64,000 bases of DNA from RBG-16-66-20 sp036560705. Lineage in GTDB: Bacteria > Pseudomonadota > Gammaproteobacteria > Burkholderiales > SG8-39. The stretch spans positions 1 to 64,000 of the forward strand of contig DATBQR010000075.1 of assembly GCA_036560705.1 (NCBI GenBank), read 5' to 3'. The position numbers and the translations under genes are program-made. This document shows, piece by piece, positions 18,324 through 25,456 of the stretch. Within the stretch, counting starts at the first letter, position 1. Every line of letters begins with the position of its first letter. The notes beneath the pieces are model-generated. The model did not search any database and was not told the DNA's origin. It saw only the letters and a list, made by a program, of their open reading frames with translations.

Positions 18324-18845
18324 ATGCTCGATCGGGACGGCTACCGGCCAAATGTAGGCATCCTCCTTCTCAACGCGCGCAACGACGTGTTCTGGGGCAA
18401 GAGGGTCAACCAGCATGCCTGGCAGTTCCCGCAGGGCGGCATCAAGGCGGGCGAATCCCCCGAGCAGGCGATGTACCGCGAGCTGGAGGAGGAGGTCGGC
18501 CTCAAGCCCGAGCACGTCCGCATCCTCGGCCGCACGCGCCACTGGCTGCGCTACGAAGTTCCGGAGAAATGGATCCGGCGCGACTGGCGCGGCACCTACC
18601 GGGGGCAGAAGCAGATCTGGTACCTGCTGCGCATGATGGGGCGCGACTGCGACGTCAAGCTGCGCGGCAACGGCAAGCCGGAATTCGACGCCTGGCGCTG
18701 GCACGACTACTGGGTGCCGGTGGAGGCGGTGATCGAGTTCAAGCGCGAGGTTTACCGCCAGGCGCTGACCGAGCTGCATCGTTTCCAGAACGCCGACCGG
18801 CGCCACCGTCCCAAACCCGCTCAGATCGCAACCCCCATCGGCTAG
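18324..18845 (+). CDS. rppH: RNA pyrophosphohydrolase RppH (Nudix)
   Basis: 173 residues. Removes pyrophosphate from the 5' end of mRNA and so triggers RNase E decay. The Nudix box is complete: GGIKAGESPEQAMYRELEEE followed by VGL. The RppH-specific N-terminus MLDRDGYRPNVGILLLNARN and WQFPQGG are present, as are RGQKQIWYLLRM and EFDAWRWHDYW downstream. The frame is open further upstream (ATG 18276), but the ATG at 18324 matches the family. The C-terminal tail after residue 155 is basic. This gene is expected between proS and the CNP1-like gene; here three extra genes follow it first. Confidence 0.95.
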   Translation: MLDRDGYRPNVGILLLNARNDVFWGKRVNQHAWQFPQGGIKAGESPEQAMYRELEEEVGLKPEHVRILGRTRHWLRYEVPEKWIRRDWRGTYRGQKQIWYLLRMMGRDCDVKLRGNGKPEFDAWRWHDYWVPVEAVIEFKREVYRQALTELHRFQNADRRHRPKPAQIATPIG

Positions 18846-18893
18846 GGGCGCGCTACCGCAGCATCCGTCACCCCACCAACCGAAGGGGGATTC

Positions 18894-19523
18894 ATGGACC
18901 GCCAGTATCAATCGCTTCCGATCCGGGAACTGGGCGAGGACGCGCGCTTTCGCCGTCCGATCCAGCCCGGGGCGGCCCTGCGGGTTACGCTCGAATCCCC
19001 GGCGCTGGACGTGATGACCGATCTTTGCCGCACTAGCCCGGCGACCATCCGTCCGCAGGCGCCGATCGAGGCCGCCAACCGATTCATGATTTCGCGCGGC
19101 GTTCGCCTGCTGCTGGTAGTGGACGATCACGAGGCGGTGCTGGGGGTGGTAACCGCAACTGACGTGCTGGGCGAGAAGTCGATGCGCGTCGCGATCGAGC
19201 TCGGCGTCAAGCGCGGCGACCTGACGGTGGGCGATATCATGACTCCGGCGCGGCAGGTGGAAGTCATCGCGCTCGACGATATCGAGGGCGCGCGGGTCGG
19301 CCACGTGCTCGAAACGCTGCGCCGTGCCGGGCGCCAGCACGCGCTTGTGGTGGATTTCGAAGTCGTTCCGCCAAGGAGCTTGATCGACGCGCCGGTCAGG
19401 CGCACCATGGTCCGCGGTATCCTGTCGATCTCGCAGCTGGGGCGCCAGCTCGGCATCGTGCTGCAGACCGCCGGCGAGGTGGCGCGCACCTTCTCTGAAA
19501 TCGAGAGTGCGCTGGGGCGATAG
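18894..19523 (+). CDS. CBS-domain protein
   Basis: 209 residues with a CBS pair (about residues 42-195). The first CBS has DVMTDLCRTSPATIRPQAPI and RGVRLLLVVDDHEAVLGVVT, ATDVLG; the second has VGDIMTPARQVEVIALDDIE, GRQHALVVDF and MVRGILSISQLGRQL. No attached catalytic domain, so it is a stand-alone adenosine-nucleotide sensor type; its partner is unknown. An AGGGGGA site precedes the ATG. A short basic/acidic N-terminal arm (SLPIRELGEDARFRRPIQPG) precedes the domains. It is the first of three genes (with rubrerythrin and DUF3501) that interrupt the usual rppH-CNP1 order. Confidence 0.83.
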   Translation: MDRQYQSLPIRELGEDARFRRPIQPGAALRVTLESPALDVMTDLCRTSPATIRPQAPIEAANRFMISRGVRLLLVVDDHEAVLGVVTATDVLGEKSMRVAIELGVKRGDLTVGDIMTPARQVEVIALDDIEGARVGHVLETLRRAGRQHALVVDFEVVPPRSLIDAPVRRTMVRGILSISQLGRQLGIVLQTAGEVARTFSEIESALGR

Positions 19524-19612
19524 AACGCGTCTATTGGTTTCATCGCAAGAAACGATTTGCCGGGACACCGCGCCGGACGTAGCTTGTCCCATCCCTTTTC
19601 AAAGGAGGCTGT

Positions 19613-20032
19613 ATGCAACTCAAAGGTTCCAAGACCCACGACAATCTGAAAGCGGCGTTCGCCGGCGAATCGCAGGCGAACCGCAGGTACCTCTACTTCG
19701 CGGCCAAGGCGGACGTCGAGGGCCAGAACGACGTCGCGGCGCTGTTCCGCTCTACCGCCGAGGGCGAGACCGGGCACGCGCACGGCCACCTCGAATATAT
19801 GGAGCCGGTGGGCGACCCGGCCACCAACCTGCCGATCGGCCGCACCAAGCTGAACCTTTCGGCCGCGGTTGCCGGCGAGACGCACGAGTACACCGACATG
19901 TACCCGGGGATGGCGAAGACGGCGCGCGGCGAAGGCTTCACCGAGATCGCCGACTGGTTCGAGACGCTGGCCAAGGCGGAGCGCTCGCACGCCAATCGCT
20001 TCCAGAAAGCCCTCGATCAACTCGTCGAATAG
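19613..20032 (+). CDS. Rubrerythrin family protein (short, no rubredoxin domain)
   Basis: 139-residue di-iron four-helix protein. Family pattern: LKGSKTHDNLKAAFAGESQA, NRRYLYFAAKAD, then STAEGETGHAHGHLEYM and a second Glu/His helix pair (AGETHEYTDMYPGMAKTA, ETLAKAERSHANRF). The ligands expected for the di-iron site (Glu19, Glu52-type, His55-type and the second-half equivalents) are in place. The C-terminal rubredoxin-like FeS(Cys)4 domain of classical rubrerythrin is missing, as in many proteobacterial short forms. A strong AAAGGAGG site precedes the ATG. Likely peroxide reduction or iron handling; DUF3501 follows 32 bases later. Confidence 0.88.
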   Translation: MQLKGSKTHDNLKAAFAGESQANRRYLYFAAKADVEGQNDVAALFRSTAEGETGHAHGHLEYMEPVGDPATNLPIGRTKLNLSAAVAGETHEYTDMYPGMAKTARGEGFTEIADWFETLAKAERSHANRFQKALDQLVE

Positions 20033-20064
20033 ACGGGTTGATCCTGTGCGCAGTTAGCGGATTG

Positions 20065-20646
20065 ATGGCGCAGATCGCGCCCGAAAGCCTCCTCTCGCTG
20101 GAGGTTTATGCCCGGGAGCGCAACGCTTACCGCTCCCGGGTGATCGCCCACAAGAAGCTGCGTACGGTGCACGCGGGCGAGAACGTCACCTTGATTTTCG
20201 AGGATGAAACCACCATCCGCTACCAGGTGCAGGAGATGCTGCGCATCGAACGCATCTTCGAGGCGGAAGGCATCCGCGGCGAACTGGAGGCCTACAACCC
20301 GCTGATTCCCGACGGCGGCAACTGGAAGGCGACCATGCTGATCGAGTATCCGGAGCCCGAGGAACGGCGCCGGCGGCTGGCCGAGCTGAAGGGTGTCGAG
20401 GACCGCGCCTGGGTGGAAGTCGAGGGTTGCGCGCGCGTATACGCGATCGCCGACGAGGACCTGGAGCGCGAGAACGAGGAAAAGACTTCCGCCGTGCATT
20501 TCGTGCGCTTCGAGCTGGATGCCGGGATGCGCCAGGCGCTGAAGCAGGGCGCCGGCCTGGCCATCGGCGTCGACCATCCGCACTACCGCGCCAGCGTCGC
20601 GGTCGCCGGGGAAGTGCGGGCGTCGCTGGCGGCCGATCTCGCTTGA
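20065..20646 (+). CDS. DUF3501 family protein
   Basis: 193 residues, soluble. The family is recognised from the start (SLLSLEVYARERNAYRSRVI) and RTVHAGENVTLIFEDETTIR, YQVQEMLRIERIFE, ELEAYNPLIPDGGNWKATML. Its function is unknown; in many beta- and gammaproteobacteria it sits with a rubrerythrin and an iron-sulfur oxidoreductase of the heterodisulfide reductase type. Here it directly follows rubrerythrin, and the iron-sulfur gene is absent. Start at ATG 20065 (in a TTGATG pair). The stop overlaps the TTG start of the next gene (TTGA). Confidence 0.85.
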   Translation: MAQIAPESLLSLEVYARERNAYRSRVIAHKKLRTVHAGENVTLIFEDETTIRYQVQEMLRIERIFEAEGIRGELEAYNPLIPDGGNWKATMLIEYPEPEERRRRLAELKGVEDRAWVEVEGCARVYAIADEDLERENEEKTSAVHFVRFELDAGMRQALKQGAGLAIGVDHPHYRASVAVAGEVRASLAADLA

Positions 20647-21182
20647 GGCCGTCCCTGCTCACGAGAATCGGCCTGCTGGCGCTGTGCGGCTGCGCGACGC
20701 TGGCCCTGGCCCAGCCCAAAAGCGACTGGGAACTGGAGCAGGAGAAACGCGACTGGAAGGAGGGCGAAGTCAGCCTCCCCGCCTTGCCCAAGGACGGCGC
20801 GCTGATCGAGTTTTCCGTCAGCGCGGCCTCCCGCATGAAGTTCTTCGTCGATCCGCAATCGCTCTCGGTGGGCGCCGACGGCGTCGTGCGCTATACGATG
20901 GTCGCGCGCAGTCCTGCGGGGGCCGAGACCGTGAGCTACGAGGGCATCCGTTGCGCAAGCGACACCTACAGGGTGTACGCGTTTGCCGGCGGCGAGGCCT
21001 GGAAGCGCAGCGAGACCGATTGGCGGCCGATCGAGAAAACGGGCCAGCTGCGCCTCTGGCACAACGTATTGCGCAGCGAATATTTTTGCCCGCTGGGCGC
21101 CCCGATCTACAAGGCGGCGGAGGGAGTGGACGCGCTGCGCAGCGGCGGCCATCCGTCGGTCAAGGAAAACCGCCGCTACTAG
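20643..21182 (+). CDS. CNP1-like family exported protein
   Basis: 179 residues from the TTG that overlaps the DUF3501 stop. Signal peptide (LLTRIGLLALCGCATLALAQ), then the CNP1-like domain: DWELEQEKRDWKEGEVSLPA, LIEFSVSAASRMKFFVDPQS, VRYTMVARSPAGAETVSYEG, IRCASDTYRVYAFAGG and LRLWHNVLRSEYFCPLG. Two Cys (IRCAS and YFCPL) could pair in the periplasm. The family is known from Neisseria cryptic neisserial protein 1 and is common next to proB in betaproteobacteria; no activity is established. Its stop overlaps the convergent proB stop by four bases. Confidence 0.85.
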   Translation: MRPSLLTRIGLLALCGCATLALAQPKSDWELEQEKRDWKEGEVSLPALPKDGALIEFSVSAASRMKFFVDPQSLSVGADGVVRYTMVARSPAGAETVSYEGIRCASDTYRVYAFAGGEAWKRSETDWRPIEKTGQLRLWHNVLRSEYFCPLGAPIYKAAEGVDALRSGGHPSVKENRRY

Positions 21183-22300
21183 AGCATCACCAGGTTGTCG
21201 CGGTGGATCAGCTCCGGCCCGTCCACGTAGCCGAGCAACGATTCGATCTCGCTCGAGGGCCGTTTCATGATGAGGCGGGTCTCCGCGGCGGAGTAGTTCG
21301 CCAGGCCGCGCGCGATTTCGCGTCCCTGCGGATCGTCGCAGGCGACCACCGCGCCGCGCTCGAATTCGCCCGAGACTTCCACCACGCCGATCGGCAGCAG
21401 GCTCTTGCCGCCGCTGGACAGAGCCCGCACGGCGCCCGCGTCCAGCTTCAGGCGCCCGCCCAGGGTCAGGTGGTCCGCGAGCCACTGTTTTTTTGCGGCG
21501 ATCGGCAAGGTGCCTGCGGTGAGAAGCGTGCCCACGCGCTCGCCGCGCGCGATGCGCAGCAGCACGTCTTCTTCGCGTCCCGAGGCGATCACCGTGTGCG
21601 CGCCGCTGCGCGCCGCACGCTTGGCGGCCAGCACCTTGGTGAGCATGCCGCCCCTGGCGAGCGCCGATCCCGTGCCGCCGGCGATGGGCTCGAGGGCGGG
21701 ATCGCCCGCTGCCCGCTCCCGGATCAACGTCGCGGTCGGAACCTTGCGCGGGTCCGCGTCGTAGAGGCCGGCCTGGTCGGTGAGGATGATGAGCGCGTCG
21801 GCCTCGACCAGGTTGGCGACCAGCGCTCCCAGCGTGTCGTTGTCGCCGAACTTGATCTCGTCGGTGACCACCGTGTCGTTTTCGTTGATGACCGGGATGA
21901 CGCCGAGATCGAGCAGCGTGCGAAGCGTCGAGCGGGCATTCAGGTAGCGTTGCCGGTCGGCCATGTCTGCGTGCGTCAGCAGCACCTGCGCGGTCTTGAG
22001 CCCGTGTTCGCGAAAGCCCGTCTCGTAGCACTGCGCCAGCCCCATCTGCCCCACGGCCGCCGCCGCCTGCAATTCATGCATCGCGTGCGGCCGCCGCGTC
22101 CAGCCCAGCCGCTGCAGGCCCTCCGCGATGGCGCCGCTCGAAACCAGCACGCAGCGCTTGCCGAGCGCGCGCAGCTGCGCGATCTGCGCCGCCCAGCGCG
22201 CGATCGCCGCGGCATCCAGTCCCTGGCCGCCGTTGGTGACGAGCGAGGACCCGACCTTGACGACGAGCGTAGTGGCGCCGGCGATCGGGCTAGGCTGCAC
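21179..22300 (-). CDS. proB: Glutamate 5-kinase
   Basis: 373 residues; first step of proline synthesis (ATP + glutamate to glutamyl-5-phosphate). An amino acid kinase domain (TTLVVKVGSSLVTNGGQGLD, LVSSGAIAEGLQRLG, VIPVINENDTVVTDEIKFGD, NDTLGALVANLVEADALIIL, GTGSALARGGMLTKVLAAKR) is followed by a C-terminal PUA domain (about 280-373; LKLDAGAVRALSSGGKSLLP, IGVVEVSGEFERGAVVAC). Its ATG lies inside the end of obgE (11-base overlap), so the two are coupled. proA is not in the window. Confidence 0.96.
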   Translation of the reverse strand: MQPSPIAGATTLVVKVGSSLVTNGGQGLDAAAIARWAAQIAQLRALGKRCVLVSSGAIAEGLQRLGWTRRPHAMHELQAAAAVGQMGLAQCYETGFREHGLKTAQVLLTHADMADRQRYLNARSTLRTLLDLGVIPVINENDTVVTDEIKFGDNDTLGALVANLVEADALIILTDQAGLYDADPRKVPTATLIRERAAGDPALEPIAGGTGSALARGGMLTKVLAAKRAARSGAHTVIASGREEDVLLRIARGERVGTLLTAGTLPIAAKKQWLADHLTLGGRLKLDAGAVRALSSGGKSLLPIGVVEVSGEFERGAVVACDDPQGREIARGLANYSAAETRLIMKRPSSEIESLLGYVDGPELIHRDNLVML

Positions 22301-23345
22301 GGCGGCCCTTCCTGTTTTCGTTCCTGAAGAGGAACTCGTAGGCCCGCGCGGACAATTCGCGGCAGCCCTTGCCGCTGATCGCCGAGATCTGGAACCAACG
22401 CCCCTTCCAGCGCAGCGCGCGCACGATTGCGCGCGCGCGCTCCTCCGCTGCCGCGGCGTCGGACAAGAGGTCGGTCTTGTTGAACACCAGCCAGCGCGGC
22501 TTCCGGTAGAGCGCGGGATCGTATTTCTTCAGCTCGTTGGCCAGCGCGCGCACGTCCTTCGCCAGGTCGGCGCCGGTCGGGTCGCCCTCCGGCCCGGGCG
22601 GCACGATGTCCACCAGGTGCAGGAGCAGGCGCGTGCGCGAAAGGTGGCGCAGGAACTGGTGGCCCAGTCCCGCGCCCTCGGCAGCGCCCTCGATCAGGCC
22701 CGGGATGTCGGCCACCACGAAACTCGCGTCGTGCTCGACGCGCACCACGCCGAGCGACGGGTTGAGCGTTGTGAAAGGATAGTCGGCGACTTTCGGCCGC
22801 GCCGCCGACACGGCGCGGATGAAGGTGGACTTGCCGGCGTTCGGCAGGCCGAGCAGGCCGGCGTCGGCCAGCACGCGCAGTTCGAGGGCGAGCTCGCGGT
22901 TTTCGCCCGGTTCGCCGCGCGTGAACTGGCGCGGCGAGCGGTTGATGCTCGACTTGAAATGCAGGTTGCCGAGGCCGCCCTGGCCGCCTTTCGCCAGCAG
23001 CGCGCGCGCGCCGTCCTTCGCCAGGTCGGCGATGAGCGCGCCATCCTCGGCGTCCTTCACCAGGGTGCCGACCGGCATGCGCAGCTCGATGTCCTCGCCC
23101 TTGTGCCCGTACTTGTCGGCGCCGCGGCCGATGTCGCCGTCTTCCGCGCGGTGGATGCGCGCGAAGCGGTAATCCACCAGCGTGTTGATGTTGCGGTCGG
23201 CCACCGCCCATACGCTGCCGCCGCGGCCGCCGTCGCCGCCCGAAGGCCCGCCGCGCGGCACGTACTTCTCGCGACGGAACGCGGCACTGCCGTCGCCGCC
23301 CTTGCCGGCGTGCACCTGGATCTTCGCTTCGTCGATGAATTTCAT
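22290..23345 (-). CDS. obgE: Obg family GTPase ObgE/CgtA
   Basis: 351 residues; ribosome assembly and stress GTPase binding the 50S subunit. The Obg domain with glycine-rich arms (KFIDEAKIQVHAGKGGDGSA, RGGPSGGDGGRGGSVW, to about 158) is followed by the G domain: G1 GLPNAGKSTFIRAVS, G2 DYPFTTLNPSLGVV, G3 DIPGLIEGAAEGAGLG, G4 FNKTDLL, G5 ISAISGKG. It follows rplU-rpmA in the classical order, but a strong terminator separates it from rpmA, so it needs read-through or its own promoter. ATG 23345. Confidence 0.97.
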   Translation of the reverse strand: MKFIDEAKIQVHAGKGGDGSAAFRREKYVPRGGPSGGDGGRGGSVWAVADRNINTLVDYRFARIHRAEDGDIGRGADKYGHKGEDIELRMPVGTLVKDAEDGALIADLAKDGARALLAKGGQGGLGNLHFKSSINRSPRQFTRGEPGENRELALELRVLADAGLLGLPNAGKSTFIRAVSAARPKVADYPFTTLNPSLGVVRVEHDASFVVADIPGLIEGAAEGAGLGHQFLRHLSRTRLLLHLVDIVPPGPEGDPTGADLAKDVRALANELKKYDPALYRKPRWLVFNKTDLLSDAAAAEERARAIVRALRWKGRWFQISAISGKGCRELSARAYEFLFRNENRKGRRAA

Positions 23346-23363
23346 GTTTGGGGTGCCAGAAAC

Positions 23364-23395
23364 AAAAAAGCCCTATCGACTCCGATAGGGCTTTT
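23364..23395. terminator. Rho-independent terminator between rpmA and obgE
   Basis: A 13-bp perfect stem AAAAGCCCTATCG / CGATAGGGCTTTT closes an ACTC loop (23366-23395). Read in the direction of rpmA (minus strand) it runs into TTTTTT. It would end the rplU-rpmA transcript before obgE. Confidence 0.85.
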
Positions 23396-23412
23396 GCGGA
23401 GTCGGGTAAGTA

Positions 23413-23703
23413 CTAGGGCGCGGGAGACGCGTCTCCCGCTACGACCGAGGCCGGGAGGATGCTCACGGTCTTCTTGTTGCCCGAACCCTTGACCGCGAAC
23501 TCGACCTTGCCGGCGACGCGCGCGTACAGCGTGTGGTCGCGCCCAATACCGACATTGACGCCGGGATGCACCACCGTGCCGCGCTGGCGCACGATGATCT
23601 GGCCCGCGTTCACCGATTCGCCGCCGTAGGCCTTGACGCCGAGGCGCTTGGCATTGGAGTCGCGTCCGTTGCGCGAACTGCCGCCTGCTTTCTTATGTGC
23701 CAT
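23413..23703 (-). CDS. rpmA: 50S ribosomal protein bL27
   Basis: 96 residues. N-terminus MAHKKAGGSSRNGRDSNAKR is the conserved bL27 tail that reaches the peptidyl-transferase centre; no N-terminal extension of the Firmicutes type. LGVKAYGGESVNAGQIIVRQ and HPGVNVGIGRDHTLYA follow. It is about 10 residues longer at the C-terminus than the E. coli protein, with an Ala/Pro-rich end (VAGDASPAP). Second gene of rplU-rpmA, 31 bases after rplU, ended by the terminator described next to it. Confidence 0.97.
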   Translation of the reverse strand: MAHKKAGGSSRNGRDSNAKRLGVKAYGGESVNAGQIIVRQRGTVVHPGVNVGIGRDHTLYARVAGKVEFAVKGSGNKKTVSILPASVVAGDASPAP

Positions 23704-23734
23704 GGTTGCTTCTCTCTCGTGTGCGGGTTATGGC

Positions 23735-24049
23735 CTAGGCGCCGACGATTTCGTCGATGCGCACTTCGGTGAAGCCCTGCCGGTGGCCCTGGGTTTTGGC
23801 GAAATGCTTGCGGCGGCGCAGCTTGAAGATGCGCACCTTTTCGCCACGGCCCTGCGCCACGACGGTCGCCTTGACGGCGGCGCCGGCGACGAAAGGCGCG
23901 CCGATCTTGATACCCTCGCCCTCGCCGAGCATCAGCACGCGGTCGAAGGACACCGTCGCGCCGACTTCGGCCGCCAGCAGCTCGACCTTCACCTGCTCGC
24001 CGGATTTCACGCGATACTGCTTGCCGCCCGTCTGGATCACTGCGTACAT
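23735..24049 (-). CDS. rplU: 50S ribosomal protein bL21
   Basis: 104 residues, full length: MYAVIQTGGKQYRVKSGEQV, KVELLAAEVGATVSFDRVLM and a basic segment KVRIFKLRRRKHFAKTQGHR typical of bL21, which binds 23S rRNA. First gene of rplU-rpmA. A near-consensus sigma70 promoter lies about 40-70 bases upstream on the same strand. Confidence 0.97.
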   Translation of the reverse strand: MYAVIQTGGKQYRVKSGEQVKVELLAAEVGATVSFDRVLMLGEGEGIKIGAPFVAGAAVKATVVAQGRGEKVRIFKLRRRKHFAKTQGHRQGFTEVRIDEIVGA

Positions 24050-24087
24050 GGTTGAACCTATGCTGAAATAGTGTGCAAAGACTTGGA

Positions 24088-24117
24088 ATTATAAGGGAAT
24101 TACGGGCCTCAGGTCAA
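24088..24117 (-). promoter_or_regulatory. Sigma70 promoter of rplU-rpmA
   Basis: On the minus strand TTGACC (24112-24117) and TATAAT (24088-24093) are separated by 18 bases; the start of transcription should be near 24081, about 32 bases before the rplU ATG. It is the best match to consensus in the divergent rplU/ispB gap. Confidence 0.75.
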
Positions 24118-24143
24118 AGGCTGCTGTGCTAATTTCCCTTCCC

Positions 24144-25124
24144 ATGGACAACCTTCCCTTCCTTGCGCCGGTCGCAGCCGACATGCAGCGGGTCGACGCG
24201 CTGATCCGCGCCCGGCTCGGCTCGGATGTCGCGCTGGTGCGCCAGGTCGCCGAATACATCGTCGGCGGCGGCGGCAAGCGCCTGCGGCCGGCCCTGGTGC
24301 TGCTTTGCGCCGGCGCCGCCGGCTATCCCGGCAAGGCGGGCGGCGAGCGGCACTACGAAATGGCCGCGGTGGTCGAATTCATCCACACGGCAACGCTGCT
24401 GCACGACGACGTGGTGGACGGCTCGCGGCTGCGGCGCGGCCGCCATACGGCCAACGCCGAATTCGGCAATGCGGCCGCCGTGCTGGTGGGGGATTTCCTC
24501 TACTCGCGCGCTTTCCAGATGATGCTGGGCGCCGAAAGCATGCGGGTCATGCAGGTGCTGGCCGACGCGACCAACATGATCGCCGAAGGCGAGGTGCTGC
24601 AGCTGATGAACTGCCACGATCCGGCGGTGGACGAGGGCCGCTACCTCGAGGTCATCCAGCGCAAGACGGCGAAGCTGTTCGAGGCGGCGGCGCGCCTGGG
24701 CGCGGTGCTGGGCGGCGTGCCGTCGGCGCTGGAGGAGGGATTGGCCGAATACGGCATGCGCCTGGGCACCGCCTTCCAGTTGATCGACGACGTGCTCGAC
24801 TACTCGGGCGACGCCGAGACCATCGGCAAGAGCCTGGGCGACGATCTGGCCGAGGGCAAGCCGACGCTGCCGCTGATCCGCGCCATGGCAAGCGGCTCGG
24901 CCGAGCATGCGGCGGCGGTGCGGCACGCCATCGTAGAGGGCGGCCGCGACGAGTTCCCGCGCGTACTTCAGGCGGTCATCGCCACCGGCGCGCTCGACTA
25001 TGCGCGCGGCGTCGCGTTGCGCGAAGCGGAGGCGGCGCGCAGCGCGCTGCGCGGACTGCCCGCCTCGAAGTACAGGGATTCTTTGCTAGAATTGGCGTCC
25101 TTCTCGGTAGTCCGCCGTTCCTAG
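24144..25124 (+). CDS. ispB: Octaprenyl diphosphate synthase (trans-polyprenyl synthase)
   Basis: 326 residues; builds the ubiquinone side chain from farnesyl diphosphate and isopentenyl diphosphate. Both Asp-rich motifs are present: LLHDDVVDGSRLRRGR (first) and FQLIDDVLDYSGD (second). GGGGKRLRPALVLLCAG and GDFLYSRAFQMM are also typical. ATG 24144 (MDNLPFLAPVAADMQRVDAL) is preferred to a slightly earlier ATG at 24126. Divergent from rplU, as commonly seen. The stop is two bases before the tRNA-Pro gene, so the tRNA is probably cut from the same transcript. Confidence 0.95.
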   Translation: MDNLPFLAPVAADMQRVDALIRARLGSDVALVRQVAEYIVGGGGKRLRPALVLLCAGAAGYPGKAGGERHYEMAAVVEFIHTATLLHDDVVDGSRLRRGRHTANAEFGNAAAVLVGDFLYSRAFQMMLGAESMRVMQVLADATNMIAEGEVLQLMNCHDPAVDEGRYLEVIQRKTAKLFEAAARLGAVLGGVPSALEEGLAEYGMRLGTAFQLIDDVLDYSGDAETIGKSLGDDLAEGKPTLPLIRAMASGSAEHAAAVRHAIVEGGRDEFPRVLQAVIATGALDYARGVALREAEAARSALRGLPASKYRDSLLELASFSVVRRS

Positions 25125-25126
25125 TT

Positions 25127-25203
25127 CGGGGTGTAGCTCAGCCTGGTAGAGTACTGCGTTCGGGACGCAGGTGTCGCTGGTTCGAATCCAGTCACCCCGA
25201 CCA
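25127..25203 (+). tRNA. tRNA-Pro(CGG)
   Basis: 77-nt cloverleaf with the 3' CCA encoded. Acceptor stem CGGGGTG/CACCCCG, D arm with GCTCAGCCTGGTAGAGT, anticodon stem CTGCG/CGCAG around loop TTCGGGA (anticodon CGG at 25161-25163), T arm GCTGG-TTCGAAT-CCAGT. It reads CCG codons. It is packed two bases after ispB and 19 bases before the PP0621-family gene. Confidence 0.96.
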
Positions 25204-25222
25204 TTTCCCTCATAATGTCCCC

Positions 25223-25456
25223 ATGGGCCGGCTGATTTTCATCGTCCTGACCGTGGTGCTCGTCGTCTGGCTGCTGCGCCGGGCAAGCGAAGGACCGCGC
25301 GCGCGCGGCCCGGCAGCGGCCGGCGCCGAAGTGAAGGGCGACCTGGTGAGCTGCGCCCACTGCGGCGTCAACCTGCCGAAAGCCGAGGCGCGCAGCGCCG
25401 GCGGCCGCCACTACTGCAGCGAGGAGCACTGGCGGCTCGGCCCGCGGGACGGCTGA
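25223..25456 (+). CDS. PP0621 family protein (membrane anchor plus Cys-rich ribbon)
   Basis: 77 residues: one N-terminal membrane helix (LIFIVLTVVLVVWLLRR), an Ala/Gly/Pro linker, then a small Cys/His cluster LVSCAHCGVNLPKAEARS ending GGRHYCSEEHWRLG, which looks like a half zinc ribbon (CxxC...C...H). This is the PP0621 family, found before pilS in many beta- and gammaproteobacteria. Function unknown. The stop shares one base with the pilS start (TGATG), so it is coupled to the two-component system. Confidence 0.8.
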   Translation: MGRLIFIVLTVVLVVWLLRRASEGPRARGPAAAGAEVKGDLVSCAHCGVNLPKAEARSAGGRHYCSEEHWRLGPRDG

